64,000 nucleotides of DNA from an uncultured Holdemania sp. (GCA_947037125.1 CAMQTJ010000001.1:36582-100581), one strand, 5' to 3'; counted from the stretch's first letter, positions 50,065-58,941 are shown. Notes: generated by a model from the sequence alone, not told the origin. A program made the numbers and translations.

Positions 50065-50278
50065 CTACATGTTTACACGAAAAGTAAAGGACACTTCCGA
50101 TCTCTGTATTCTTTATTATAGACTTTGCTAAGACAGCACTTTGTGCACAATCTTCACTGCACTCAAATGACATCTTAATTCCTTTAGTACCAACATGGTT
50201 ATACTTAACTTCGCCGTCATAATTATTCAATACATCGATGACAAAATCTTTATTTATTGCACAATCAATAACTATCAT
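50057..50278 (-). CDS. 73-residue soluble protein of the MupG operon, unknown family
   Basis: Small alpha/beta protein (MIVIDCAINKDFVIDV, then KYNHVGTKGIKMSFEC, then VLYFSCKHVDG) with four Cys: Cys6, two in ECSEDC and one near the end. It begins 3 bp after EIIA. The fold may resemble a small ferredoxin-like domain; no catalytic motif is recognised. Confidence 0.55.
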   Translation of the reverse strand: MIVIDCAINKDFVIDVLNNYDGEVKYNHVGTKGIKMSFECSEDCAQSAVLAKSIIKNTEIGSVLYFSCKHVDG

Positions 50279-50281
50279 TAA

Positions 50282-50590
50282 TTAAGAAATCCTTTCGTAC
50301 AAGTCAATCATCTCTGATGACAATATTTTAAAGCTCTCAGCACTAATTAATTGGTCTTCAGCATGCATTAAAAGTATTGTAACTGTTACACTTTCTCCTG
50401 CACATTCTTTTTGAATCAATTGCATATGCTCTTTGTGACCTTCGATAAAATAAACGTTACCAGCTTCAATCTCAGCGCGAGCTTCTTCAAATTTACCTTC
50501 TTTAGCTAAAGTAATAGCATTAATATACATTGATCTTGCTGCTCCAACATTTGATATAATTCCAAAACATACTAATTCTAAACCTTCCAT
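50282..50590 (-). CDS. PTS lactose/cellobiose-class EIIA
   Basis: 102 residues, three-helix bundle. Phospho-His76 lies in TILLMHAEDQL; the start GLELVCFGIISNVGAARS is typical. Transfers phosphate from HPr to the EIIB encoded at 51990. Confidence 0.9.
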   Translation of the reverse strand: MEGLELVCFGIISNVGAARSMYINAITLAKEGKFEEARAEIEAGNVYFIEGHKEHMQLIQKECAGESVTVTILLMHAEDQLISAESFKILSSEMIDLYERIS

Positions 50591-50628
50591 AATAATCTCC
50601 TTTTTTATGTGATTAAGTCTTTATTAAA

Positions 50629-50664
50629 CAATAATAAGCAAAGACTAGCTTTGCTTATTATTTT
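50629..50664 (-). terminator. Intercistronic hairpin between EIIC and EIIA
   Basis: Perfect stem AATAATAAGCAAAG / CTTTGCTTATTATT with a short loop, but only a weak T tract afterwards on the minus strand. It may partly terminate or protect the upstream EIIB-EIIC mRNA, giving unequal expression within the operon. Confidence 0.55.
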
Positions 50665-50680
50665 ACCATATTTTATAATA

Positions 50681-51973
50681 TTATGCAGTTTTATTTGCAA
50701 GTTTAACGAATATTGCCCATAAGAATATAGCAAGAACTAAGTTAAATAATGAAACAGCTGCTGCAGCGATACTACCACCTGTTGCTAAGAAAGCATAGAT
50801 TACTGGAGGCATGATCCAAGGTATTTCTAAGAATACTGGAGGTACTAAACCAAAGAATGTTGCTGCATAACCAATTGTTACAAGAATTGGTGAAATAAAT
50901 ACAAATGGTATAAAGTAAACAGGACTTAATACGATAGGGATACCAAACATAACTGGTTCGTTAATGTTGAAGATTCCCATTGGAGCTGCCATCATAGCAA
51001 CTGCTTTTTCGTCTTCTCTTTTACTTAATAGTAATAATGCGATAACAAGTGCCAAAGTACAACCTGCTCCACCCATCCATGCATAAGCATCGAATGAACC
51101 ACGAGTCCAGATATATTCTAAGTCAGCTACAGCAACACCTGATTGGAATGCTGATTGATTTTCTAATAAAGCTACTTTATAAACACCGTCTAAAACTGGT
51201 GCAAGTACGTTTGTTCCGTGTAAACCAAAGAACCAGAAGATACCAACAAATAATGAAGAAATAATTACTAGTGGTAATCCTTGAGATATTGCTAAGAAAG
51301 GTGTTTGAATATATAAAGAAATTAAATCACCTAATGAAGATGCTCCTAAAACGGCAGCATTAGTAGATACTAAATAAGCAATAAGACCAAATACATAAAT
51401 TGCAACAGTTCCAGGAATAATTGCAGCAAATGCTTTTGATACTGCAGGTGGTACTGAATCTGGCATTTTAATAGTGATATTTTTCTTTGTTAATAAAACA
51501 TAAATTAATGTTGCGATCATACCAACGATTAATGCAGTAAATAGACCAGCAGCACTTGTATATTGCCAAGGAATATTTCCCCAAGTACCTTCAACACCTT
51601 GAGGTGTTGCAGCTAATAATGAAGAAAATGCAATTAATCCACCAGCCATAGGATTTACATCATATGCTTTAGATAAGTGATAACCAATAGCGAATACAAA
51701 TACAAGAGCAAACATTGCATTAGTTCCCCACCATACATTACCATTAATTGAAATTAACCAATTCATTGCCTCAGGCACTGCTGCGTTGTTAAGCATACCA
51801 GGAGCCCATAAATCTCTACAAAATACATTTAATAACGTAGCGATTGATCCCGCCATTGTGATAGGCATTACAGCGATGAAAGCATCACGTATTGCTACTA
51901 AGTGTTTCTCTGACCCAATTTTTGCTGCTACAGGAACAAATTTAAGTTCCATCCAATTTGAAAATCCATTCAT
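50681..51973 (-). CDS. PTS lactose/cellobiose-class EIIC
   Basis: 430 residues, about ten membrane segments. Family landmarks: LHGTNVLAPVLDGVY, and the sugar-site region FNINEPVMFGIPIVLSPVYF (catalytic Glu and conserved His/Asn regions). Predicted to carry the MurNAc-GlcNAc disaccharide, based on MupG in the same operon; the class usually carries beta-glucosides. Confidence 0.9.
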   Translation of the reverse strand: MNGFSNWMELKFVPVAAKIGSEKHLVAIRDAFIAVMPITMAGSIATLLNVFCRDLWAPGMLNNAAVPEAMNWLISINGNVWWGTNAMFALVFVFAIGYHLSKAYDVNPMAGGLIAFSSLLAATPQGVEGTWGNIPWQYTSAAGLFTALIVGMIATLIYVLLTKKNITIKMPDSVPPAVSKAFAAIIPGTVAIYVFGLIAYLVSTNAAVLGASSLGDLISLYIQTPFLAISQGLPLVIISSLFVGIFWFFGLHGTNVLAPVLDGVYKVALLENQSAFQSGVAVADLEYIWTRGSFDAYAWMGGAGCTLALVIALLLLSKREDEKAVAMMAAPMGIFNINEPVMFGIPIVLSPVYFIPFVFISPILVTIGYAATFFGLVPPVFLEIPWIMPPVIYAFLATGGSIAAAAVSLFNLVLAIFLWAIFVKLANKTA

Positions 51974-51989
51974 ATTTTTTCCCTCTTTT

Positions 51990-52292
51990 CTACTTCCCTA
52001 ATAATTCCATTGCGGTAGTCAAAACTTTATCGCCGTTCATCGCACCATAATCACGCATATCAATACAAGCTACTGGTTTTTCATTTTTTACTAAATCTTT
52101 TGTTTTTTGTAGTAAATAACGAACCTGTGGGCCAAGCAAAACAACATCTGCCTTACCAACATTCTCACTTGCTAATGCATCACCAACTGCCCAAATGTTA
52201 GCTTCAATACCCCTTGCTGTTGCTGCAACTTCCATTTTTTTTACAAGCATGCTTGTAGACATTCCAGCTGTACAAATCAATAATATATTCAT
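51990..52292 (-). CDS. PTS lactose/cellobiose-class EIIB
   Basis: 100 residues. Phospho-Cys7 in MNILLICTAGMSTSMLV and a Rossmann-like fold. The true ATG is 52292, with GAAAGGTGG upstream; longer frames cross the operator. First gene of the operon. Confidence 0.9.
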   Translation of the reverse strand: MNILLICTAGMSTSMLVKKMEVAATARGIEANIWAVGDALASENVGKADVVLLGPQVRYLLQKTKDLVKNEKPVACIDMRDYGAMNGDKVLTTAMELLGK

Positions 52293-52308
52293 TTTTCCAC
52301 CTTTCATC

Positions 52309-52322
52309 GTGGTATATACCAC
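52309..52322 (-). promoter_or_regulatory. GntR-type operator palindrome
   Basis: GTGGTATATACCAC is a perfect 14-bp palindrome just downstream of the predicted transcription start and 17 bp before the EIIB ATG. It has the TGGT...ACCA layout of NagR/YvoA and related HutC-subfamily sites. A second half-site GTATACCAC overlaps the -10 box (52335-52343). Confidence 0.75.
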
Positions 52323-52333
52323 TTGATAACTAA

Positions 52334-52361
52334 AGTATACCACATATTTTTAACATTGCAA
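52334..52361 (-). promoter_or_regulatory. Promoter of the MupG operon
   Basis: -35 TTGCAA (52361-52356), 16-bp spacer, -10 TATACT (52339-52334). The start would fall near 52327, so a repressor on the palindrome would block it. Confidence 0.65.
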
Positions 52362-52499
52362 GGGGTTTCATAATATTTTTTTATTTTTTAATTAATTACA
52401 ATCAACTATAAGTTAATAAACTAGCAAGTTAATGTTAGGTACAAAGTTCTACATTTCATCTTATTTGCATTAGACATATTTTAGAACAATAATTTTAAA

Positions 52500-52573
52500 T
52501 AAAATAAAAAAACACAATTATAACTTAAAGATTATACATTTACGTATTACCTTTAAAATAATTGTATTTTTTA
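52500..52573 (-). terminator. Terminator of the galactitol-class PTS operon
   Basis: Minus strand: AATACAATTAT ... ATAATTGTGTTTTTTTATTTT, a long stem with an internal loop and a good T run, directly after the YjbQ gene. Confidence 0.55.
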
Positions 52574-52584
52574 AAATTCTTTTA

Positions 52585-53097
52585 TTATTCGCCCATAATC
52601 ATAATATGACAAGTTCTGTTTCTTACTCTATTTTGATCCCAATCCACAAAGTAGATATAACCAACAGTTCCTGTTTGAATTACTGAATTATTAATTACAA
52701 ATGATTCACTAGCCCCAAACATTGATGCTCTTATATGTGCATCAGTATTCAATAAAGTTCCTTTATCTTTTGGATAATTAGGATCATCTAAATCCATTGC
52801 GAATTGCGTATGAATTGGTCCTGGATGACGATATTGATCTTCCGATAAGTTTCTTGGCACAATTTTTTCCATAATTCTATTCAAGTCAACTTGTAAGAAT
52901 TCATCCCCATTATAATCTACATCATGCATAAATTCTTCGAATATTACAGAACATGTTGTATGTGATGATTGAACAACACATATTCCATTTTTAATACCAC
53001 TATCTTCCACTAACTTTTTCACACTTTTTGTGATATTGTGATAAGTTACTCTATCACCATTTGAAGTAAGAACCAATTTACTATATATTGTTTTCAT
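52585..53097 (-). CDS. YjbQ/UPF0047-family protein
   Basis: 170 residues. Conserved family motifs are SSHTTCSVIFEE, the His of YRHPGPIHTQ, and GQ-type end GTVGYIYFVDWDQNR. The family has weak thiamine-phosphate synthase activity in E. coli YjbQ, but its true role is unclear. Here it ends a sugar PTS operon and starts directly at the TIM-like gene stop, so it probably acts on an intermediate of that pathway. Confidence 0.8.
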   Translation of the reverse strand: MKTIYSKLVLTSNGDRVTYHNITKSVKKLVEDSGIKNGICVVQSSHTTCSVIFEEFMHDVDYNGDEFLQVDLNRIMEKIVPRNLSEDQYRHPGPIHTQFAMDLDDPNYPKDKGTLLNTDAHIRASMFGASESFVINNSVIQTGTVGYIYFVDWDQNRVRNRTCHIMIMGE

Positions 53098-53793
53098 TTA
53101 TTTAACCATGTCTTTCTTTGCTTTAGCTAAAATTTCTATCATAGCTTTAAGTGTTTCTGTAGGATTTTTAGAGCAGACTATACCGCTTGTGGCACCTGTT
53201 CCATCTGCACCTGTCATTATTGCATTATAAACATCTTCTGCATTACTTATACCAGCAGCTTGTAAAACCATTATATCATTAGAAATTTCTTTTATTGTTG
53301 CATTGGTTTGTTGCTTATACTCTAATGAACTTACAATTCCAGTACCAATTAATTCAGTTGGCTCACATAACATTACTGTAGGATTATATTGAGCATACTT
53401 TTTAGCATCTTCAACAGTATCGGCACAAAGTAGTGTAATTATTCCTAGTTCTTTAGCTCTTGACACTGCCATTTTAACTTCCTCTTGTGACATTGGAAAT
53501 TCAGCATGATTTAAAAAAGTTGCTTTTACATTATGATCAACAAGTGCTTCTGGTAAAACATGCCCCATTCCTTTTCCTTTTTGTATTCCATCCATATGTT
53601 GACTTGTTAATATAATTTTAGATGTAATTTTACTAAGGTGATCCATGTCAATTAGTTGTGCAGTAAATAAAATATCTATGTCATATAATTTAGCTAGTCT
53701 ATCTGCTTCTACAGCTAAAATATAACTTTCTTTTCCATGTAAATAAGCTTTTGGATTTACAACAAAAAATGGTCTTCTTAATTTCGCTAACAT
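53098..53793 (-). CDS. Triose-phosphate-isomerase-like sugar phosphate isomerase
   Basis: 231 residues. The TIM catalytic set is kept: Asn13 and Lys15 in VNPKAY, His96 in LNHAE, Glu144 in CEPTELIGTG, and a phosphate loop near ADGTGATSG. It is shorter than glycolytic TpiA and diverged, as are the TIM-like isomerases used in tetritol and pentitol pathways (for example tetrulose-4-phosphate isomerases). It is therefore more likely a pathway-specific isomerase than the housekeeping TpiA. GGGGGAT ribosome site. Confidence 0.8.
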   Translation of the reverse strand: MLAKLRRPFFVVNPKAYLHGKESYILAVEADRLAKLYDIDILFTAQLIDMDHLSKITSKIILTSQHMDGIQKGKGMGHVLPEALVDHNVKATFLNHAEFPMSQEEVKMAVSRAKELGIITLLCADTVEDAKKYAQYNPTVMLCEPTELIGTGIVSSLEYKQQTNATIKEISNDIMVLQAAGISNAEDVYNAIMTGADGTGATSGIVCSKNPTETLKAMIEILAKAKKDMVK

Positions 53794-53805
53794 TTTTATC
53801 CCCCT

Positions 53806-54639
53806 TTATTTATTTTGTAAATTAAATATATTATAGTAATTCTCTAGTACTTGAGACATACCTATTTGAGCACAATTTTTCAGTTGTAAAAAATCAGAAA
53901 TTTCGCTTTCATCAATATTTTTCATTGCTCCAATTAGAAAATCAGTAAATATGTTTATTTTGCTTATACCATTTTCGGCACATTTTTGCAAATTATCAAA
54001 ACCTGATGATGATCCACCATGTAATACTAGTGGAACACTAACACTATTTTTTATAGCTATTAATTGGTTAAAGTTTATTTCAGGAATACCTTTGTAAACC
54101 CCGTGAGCAGTTCCTATTGATATAGCTAATGAATCAACGTTAGTTAATTCCACAAATTTGGTAGCTTCTGCAACGTCAGTATAGATTGAATCTGTATTTT
54201 CGTGCTTTTCGTAATTAACACCAGAACCGACATGCCCTATTTCTGCTTCAACTGTAACATTAAATTTATGAGCATAATCAACTATTTCTCTAGTTATTTC
54301 CACATTTTTTTCAAAACTTTCCTTTGAAGCATCAATCATAACCGACGTAAATCCTAAATCTATTGCTTTTTTTATATAATTTACATCTTGACCATGATCC
54401 AAATGAAGACAAACATCTACTGTAGCTATTGATGCATAATATTTTCCAATCAAAGCGGCAAGTTCTAATGGTAGTTGATCATCATGAGCTTGTGCGAATG
54501 CTAATATTAGTGGCTGATTCAGTTTTTCCGCCGTTTTAATGTAGCTTTTTACAGAATCAGTGTCAAAGAAATCAGGCGATGGCAAAGCATACCCTTTATT
54601 AGAGGCATCTTGAAGCATTTTTTTAGAATTTACTAGCAT
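53806..54639 (-). CDS. Class II ketose-bisphosphate aldolase (GatY/FbaA family)
   Basis: 277 residues. Catalytic Asp81 with zinc ligands His82 (HLDHGQD), His179 (GTAHGVY) and His207 (VLHGGSSSG). Cleaves a ketose-(bis)phosphate to dihydroxyacetone phosphate and an aldehyde. Overlaps EIIB by 17 bp. The substrate is unknown; tagatose-1,6-bisphosphate is one option, in which case the AgaZ-like protein at 39262 could be its partner. Confidence 0.88.
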   Translation of the reverse strand: MLVNSKKMLQDASNKGYALPSPDFFDTDSVKSYIKTAEKLNQPLILAFAQAHDDQLPLELAALIGKYYASIATVDVCLHLDHGQDVNYIKKAIDLGFTSVMIDASKESFEKNVEITREIVDYAHKFNVTVEAEIGHVGSGVNYEKHENTDSIYTDVAEATKFVELTNVDSLAISIGTAHGVYKGIPEINFNQLIAIKNSVSVPLVLHGGSSSGFDNLQKCAENGISKINIFTDFLIGAMKNIDESEISDFLQLKNCAQIGMSQVLENYYNIFNLQNK

Positions 54640-54928
54640 TTTTGCTCTCCAAAATTCTTTTTTCTACTTCTAAAAACATATCATCCACACCCATTCCTGT
54701 TAATAAAGGAATTCCCATTATAACTTTATCTTTTATACTATTAGGAACAATTGTTGTGCTAATAATTACGTCATAATTATCAACTCGACGAATTTCATCA
54801 GCAATTTTAGATTGATAAAGTGTAACTTCTTTGTCTAACCCTTTTTCTTTTAACCATAATTTAACTTTTCCTGTAACAATAGTAGAAGTTGCAACACCTG
54901 TACCACACATTATTAATAATTTTATCAT
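54623..54928 (-). CDS. PTS galactitol-class EIIB
   Basis: 101 residues. Phospho-Cys8 in LLIMCGTGVATSTIV. Overlaps EIIC by 4 bp. Pairs with the EIIC (54925) and EIIA (56269) of the same operon. Confidence 0.88.
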   Translation of the reverse strand: MIKLLIMCGTGVATSTIVTGKVKLWLKEKGLDKEVTLYQSKIADEIRRVDNYDVIISTTIVPNSIKDKVIMGIPLLTGMGVDDMFLEVEKRILESKNASKF

Positions 54929-56256
54929 TTGTTTTCTCCTTTTTTAAACGGTTTATTTATATAAATAAGACCAATTAGACATACAATTCCGATTAATGAT
55001 ATTAAAACCCAAGGCATATATTGTGAAGCTAAAATAAATGCAAATGTAGTAAATAATCCACCCTCAGATAAAGCAGTAATACTAGAGTTACCTAACAAAT
55101 CAAATTCTGCAGCCTTAGCTGCTGCTGTAACAAGTGGAGCAGTCCATGTTGAAATGTATAGAATAGTAACCATATAAATAGATGAACCTATTACTGTTCT
55201 TACGATGTTACCTCTAAAAACTGCAGCCATCAAACAAATAATAAATGGTATAGCCGCTAAATCACCAAATGGTAGTGTTTTATTACCAGGTAAGATAACT
55301 GCTAGAAAAATAGTTATAGGTACAAGTAACAATGATGAAGAAAGTACTGCTGGATGACCTACTGAAATTGCAGCATCCATTCCAATATATACATCTCTAT
55401 TAGGAAATTTTTTCTTAACTAAATCATTAGCTGATTCAGATATTGGTGTTAAACCTTCCATTAATACAGAAACCATTCTTGGCATTAACACCATAATTGC
55501 AGATGTTTGTACCCCTAATTGTAGTGTAGCAGACAAATCATAACCAGCTAAAAACCCAATACCAAGCCCAATAACTAATCCCATTACTGTTGTATCACCA
55601 AAAACTCCGAATTTTTCTTGAATTGATTCAGCATCAGCTTCAAGCTTGTTGAAACCAGGTATTCTATCAAAGATCCAATTTAAAGGTAAAGCAAACAAGA
55701 ATCCTGGTGCAGCTGTTCCATGTGGAAATGTTACATTTGGAAATCCGTAGAATTTTTTAATAATTGGTCCAATTAAATCGCTTAATAAATAAAGCATTAA
55801 CATATAAACTACAGTTGAATATAAAGCTAATGCAAAATTACCTGTTATAGCATAAACTAATGAAGATACAAGTGCTGCATGCCAGTAGTTCCAAATATCA
55901 ACATTCAACGTTTTAGTTATTCCTAAGATTAGTAAAATAACATTCATTGCAATACCAATAGGTATTGCCATAGAACCTAAAACAGTTCCATACGCAATTG
56001 CCGCAGCAGCTGGCCAACCTACGTCTACTGTCGTTAAATCTAAACCAATACGTGTAACCATTGCTTGTGCTGCAGGGCCTAAACTCCCTGATAATAGCCC
56101 AATAATTAAATTTAAACCTATAAATCCAATACCAACTTTTAAACCTGAAACAAACGATTCACCAGGTTTGCACCCTAGTGCCATTCCAAATACAAATATT
56201 ATAATCGGCAATACAACTGTTGGCCCTAAATCAACAAAACTTTGTAATATATCCAT
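54925..56256 (-). CDS. PTS galactitol-class EIIC (GatC/SgcC-like)
   Basis: 443 residues, about ten to twelve membrane segments. Family features include LGPTVVLPIIIFVFGMALG, FPHGTAAPGFLFALPLNWIFD (parts) and the acidic region near MDAAISVGHPAVL. Imports and helps phosphorylate a polyol or pentose-like sugar. AAGGAGATAG precedes the ATG. Confidence 0.9.
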   Translation of the reverse strand: MDILQSFVDLGPTVVLPIIIFVFGMALGCKPGESFVSGLKVGIGFIGLNLIIGLLSGSLGPAAQAMVTRIGLDLTTVDVGWPAAAAIAYGTVLGSMAIPIGIAMNVILLILGITKTLNVDIWNYWHAALVSSLVYAITGNFALALYSTVVYMLMLYLLSDLIGPIIKKFYGFPNVTFPHGTAAPGFLFALPLNWIFDRIPGFNKLEADAESIQEKFGVFGDTTVMGLVIGLGIGFLAGYDLSATLQLGVQTSAIMVLMPRMVSVLMEGLTPISESANDLVKKKFPNRDVYIGMDAAISVGHPAVLSSSLLLVPITIFLAVILPGNKTLPFGDLAAIPFIICLMAAVFRGNIVRTVIGSSIYMVTILYISTWTAPLVTAAAKAAEFDLLGNSSITALSEGGLFTTFAFILASQYMPWVLISLIGIVCLIGLIYINKPFKKGENK

Positions 56257-56268
56257 ATAGCTATCTCC

Positions 56269-56724
56269 TTATTGTAAGTTATTTAATTCTATTATTTTTT
56301 GATAATCATTAATATTGGTACATTCAATTAATTTATTGATCATTTCTTCATTTTGAAATAAATCAACTAATTTTTGCAACATTTCAAGTTGCTCATGAGC
56401 TTGTTTTAAAGCTAACATAAATACTATTTTGACGTTAACAATATTCTCATCATTTCCCATTTCTTTAAATTGTATTGTTTCCATTAAAGATACAAACCCA
56501 ACTTGTGATTCATTAACTCTTTCTAAATCTGTATGAGGAATCGCAAGTCCTATTCCATTTACTAAAAGACCAGTAGGAAAGACAGCTTCTCTTTCAATTA
56601 TACCTATCGTATAATTCTCTTTAACTAAATTTTTTTCATATAATTTACCACCTAAAAATTCGAATAATTCTTTTTGACTTTTTAAATCCTCATTAAAGTA
56701 TGCTACATTTTGATTAAAAAACAT
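56269..56724 (-). CDS. PTS fructose/mannitol-type EIIA
   Basis: 151 residues. Phospho-His64 in GIGLAIPHTDLERV. Phosphorylates the galactitol-class EIIB. Its start lies 11 bp inside the regulator gene, so the two are coupled. Confidence 0.88.
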   Translation of the reverse strand: MFFNQNVAYFNEDLKSQKELFEFLGGKLYEKNLVKENYTIGIIEREAVFPTGLLVNGIGLAIPHTDLERVNESQVGFVSLMETIQFKEMGNDENIVNVKIVFMLALKQAHEQLEMLQKLVDLFQNEEMINKLIECTNINDYQKIIELNNLQ

Positions 56725-58675
56725 TTTTATCCTCCATTACTGTCTGTTCTAGATAATCTAGTAGATTTATCTCTTTTTTGAAGCTTAGTATTTTATCTAC
56801 AACTTCCTTATTATCAAGCAAATTAAATATACTACTAAGTATCGGCCTTACTCTATTTAAATCTTCAGATGAAATCGCAAATAGCATTATTAATCGCACA
56901 TAATTAGCATCCCATTTTATTGGCTTTTTTAGTGTCAATATTGTTATTTTTGATTCAATAACCGTTTCTGGATGCGCATGTGGAATTGCTACCATATTCA
57001 TAAGTGATGTATAACCTTTTAATTCTCTATCCTTTATTGAATCTCTAAATCCTGTTTTCACGATATTATTTTGATAGTAAATATCTATAATGTCATCAAG
57101 AAGCTTCTCTTTATTAGAATATTCTTTATTAAGCATTACATATTCTTTTGAAAAGTTACTCATAAATTTAAAATTATCTAGTTTATGTGATTTCTTAAAT
57201 GTATTTATTTGTCCATTAAGCGATGTATAATATTTCATTATTTTTTGAACATCATTTTCTGTTAATAAGTTGCTAACATTAATTACTTTTTTATTAATTC
57301 CTGGTAAAGGTATCGATGAAATAATAAAATCAATATTAGATAAGTCGCTAGTATAAATTTGTTGCTCATTACATGTTATGATATTGTCTTTACCTGATAA
57401 TACTGCCGATACTCTATTAAAGATCAATTCTGAAGTAGCTAAACCTAAAGGACATACAATCAATATGTTTTTTTGTATATATACTTTATCTAAAGCTACT
57501 TGGAAATGAATTGTCATAAATGATACTTCATCATCCGTAAGTATTACACTATATTTTTTTTCAATAAAAGCTAAGACATACCATGTAAGAGTAAACATAA
57601 CCATATACTGTTTTTTAATATCAACAAGCAACGGGTTTCTAACTCTAATTTTGTTGCTCAACCTATTCAACATTGGTGAATAATGATTTTTTAACTTATT
57701 AATCAGACTATCATCTTGAGATAAATTTACATTTAATATATTTGAAATATTACTGACAATTAAATCAACGTCATCGCTATAACTAGTATTATTTTCTTTG
57801 CTATAATCTAATATATTACAACCATGTGTATATATTAATTGATTGATATATTTCAATTCATTTTCATCAAGTGTCATGTCGCAACTTTCAACTAGAATAT
57901 TAAGTTTGTCGAGAATTTCTAAATAATTACCATAACATTTTAAATCTTCAAATATTTTTTCTTTAAGACTTGTTTTTTTACCCATTAATTTTCTTTTGAA
58001 AAATATTAGTAAACTAAGACTTAATGATTTAAAATAATAATCAGAAATATTTTTATTTGAAATCATCATTATTTCTTCCACAAACTTAATGATTTTATCA
58101 TATAAATCAACCGTGAATACTTCAGACATAATAGTTTTAAAATTATTCTTATTTTCTTCGACATGATTAAGTAATGCATTTTTGAAACATCTTTGAATAT
58201 CTAATTCATTACCATCAATATAAATATGTTCCTTTTTATTTGATAAATTACAATCAAATTTTTGTAATAAACTTTGAATTATAACAAGATCATTTTTTAG
58301 CGTATGAACACTTATATACATCGTATTAATTATATCGTCATAGCTTAAACTATTATTTTTCAATAATTCTGATAAAATAAATAGGTTTCTTTCTTCCTGT
58401 AGATATTGTGTAGGTCTATTGTTATTTGTATATAGTAATTGTTGAAAAAAACTGTTTTTTTTCAACGTATCACCACTTAAATAAATACCTTTTCTTGGCG
58501 ATTTAAGGATACTAATACCGAAGCTTATCATCAAATTATTTAATACCAATATGTCTGAATAGATAGTTTTAGTCGAGACATTTAATAAAGTGGCAAAATG
58601 ACTACCGCTTTGATAATTTCCCTCTTGAATTAGTAAACTTATCAATTCAATTTGACGTGATTTAAATTGTGAAAT
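56714..58675 (-). CDS. PRD-containing transcriptional activator (BglG/MtlR-LicR type)
   Basis: About 653 residues. N-terminal helix-turn-helix pair, PRD1 and PRD2 (conserved His near 284 and 390), an EIIB-like domain with Cys near 408 (IVCPLGLATSE) and a C-terminal EIIA domain with His near 566 (VAIPHAHPE). Phosphorylation of these sites by HPr and EII proteins sets activity. The first ATG/GTG/TTG in frame (58645, TTG) has no ribosome site and would cut the helix that normally begins KSRQIELISLL. An ATT at 58675 has GGAG 8 bp upstream and restores it, so an AUU start is proposed. Confidence 0.8.
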   Translation of the reverse strand: MSQFKSRQIELISLLIQEGNYQSGSHFATLLNVSTKTIYSDILVLNNLMISFGISILKSPRKGIYLSGDTLKKNSFFQQLLYTNNNRPTQYLQEERNLFILSELLKNNSLSYDDIINTMYISVHTLKNDLVIIQSLLQKFDCNLSNKKEHIYIDGNELDIQRCFKNALLNHVEENKNNFKTIMSEVFTVDLYDKIIKFVEEIMMISNKNISDYYFKSLSLSLLIFFKRKLMGKKTSLKEKIFEDLKCYGNYLEILDKLNILVESCDMTLDENELKYINQLIYTHGCNILDYSKENNTSYSDDVDLIVSNISNILNVNLSQDDSLINKLKNHYSPMLNRLSNKIRVRNPLLVDIKKQYMVMFTLTWYVLAFIEKKYSVILTDDEVSFMTIHFQVALDKVYIQKNILIVCPLGLATSELIFNRVSAVLSGKDNIITCNEQQIYTSDLSNIDFIISSIPLPGINKKVINVSNLLTENDVQKIMKYYTSLNGQINTFKKSHKLDNFKFMSNFSKEYVMLNKEYSNKEKLLDDIIDIYYQNNIVKTGFRDSIKDRELKGYTSLMNMVAIPHAHPETVIESKITILTLKKPIKWDANYVRLIMLFAISSEDLNRVRPILSSIFNLLDNKEVVDKILSFKKEINLLDYLEQTVMEDKNVF

Positions 58676-58691
58676 ACTACCAACTCCATTC

Positions 58692-58718
58692 TAAAAGCGC
58701 TTTTATACTTTTATTATA
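58692..58718 (-). promoter_or_regulatory. Promoter and cre-like palindrome of the galactitol-class operon
   Basis: -10 TATAAT at 58718-58713. The palindrome TAAAAGCGCTTTTA (58692-58705) sits on the expected start and differs from the cre consensus at two positions. Likely carbon catabolite control. Confidence 0.5.
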
Positions 58719-58873
58719 CCTTTTTTGATTTATTAATATAGACAAACCAATTTCCACATTAATGTAGAAATCTACTTAATTAAGCAAAATAAAAAAAATA
58801 CTATCACTTTTAAATAATTTTACATTTTAAATTGTGACCTAGGTCTTTGATATTCATATTAACATTCATACAA

Positions 58874-58916
58874 AAAAAGTACAATAAATGATTTTATTCA
58901 AATATTGTACTTTATG
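58874..58916 (-). terminator. Terminator of the second LytTR regulator
   Basis: Minus strand AAAGTACAATA / TATTGTACTTT with an AT-rich loop and a run of T. Confidence 0.75.
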
Positions 58917-58941
58917 TTTTAATATGTTTTGATTATATTAT

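Noticed and set aside
53098..53793. Housekeeping triose-phosphate isomerase (tpiA)
   Set aside because: Shorter and diverged, and located inside a sugar PTS operon away from glycolysis genes; kept as TIM-like.
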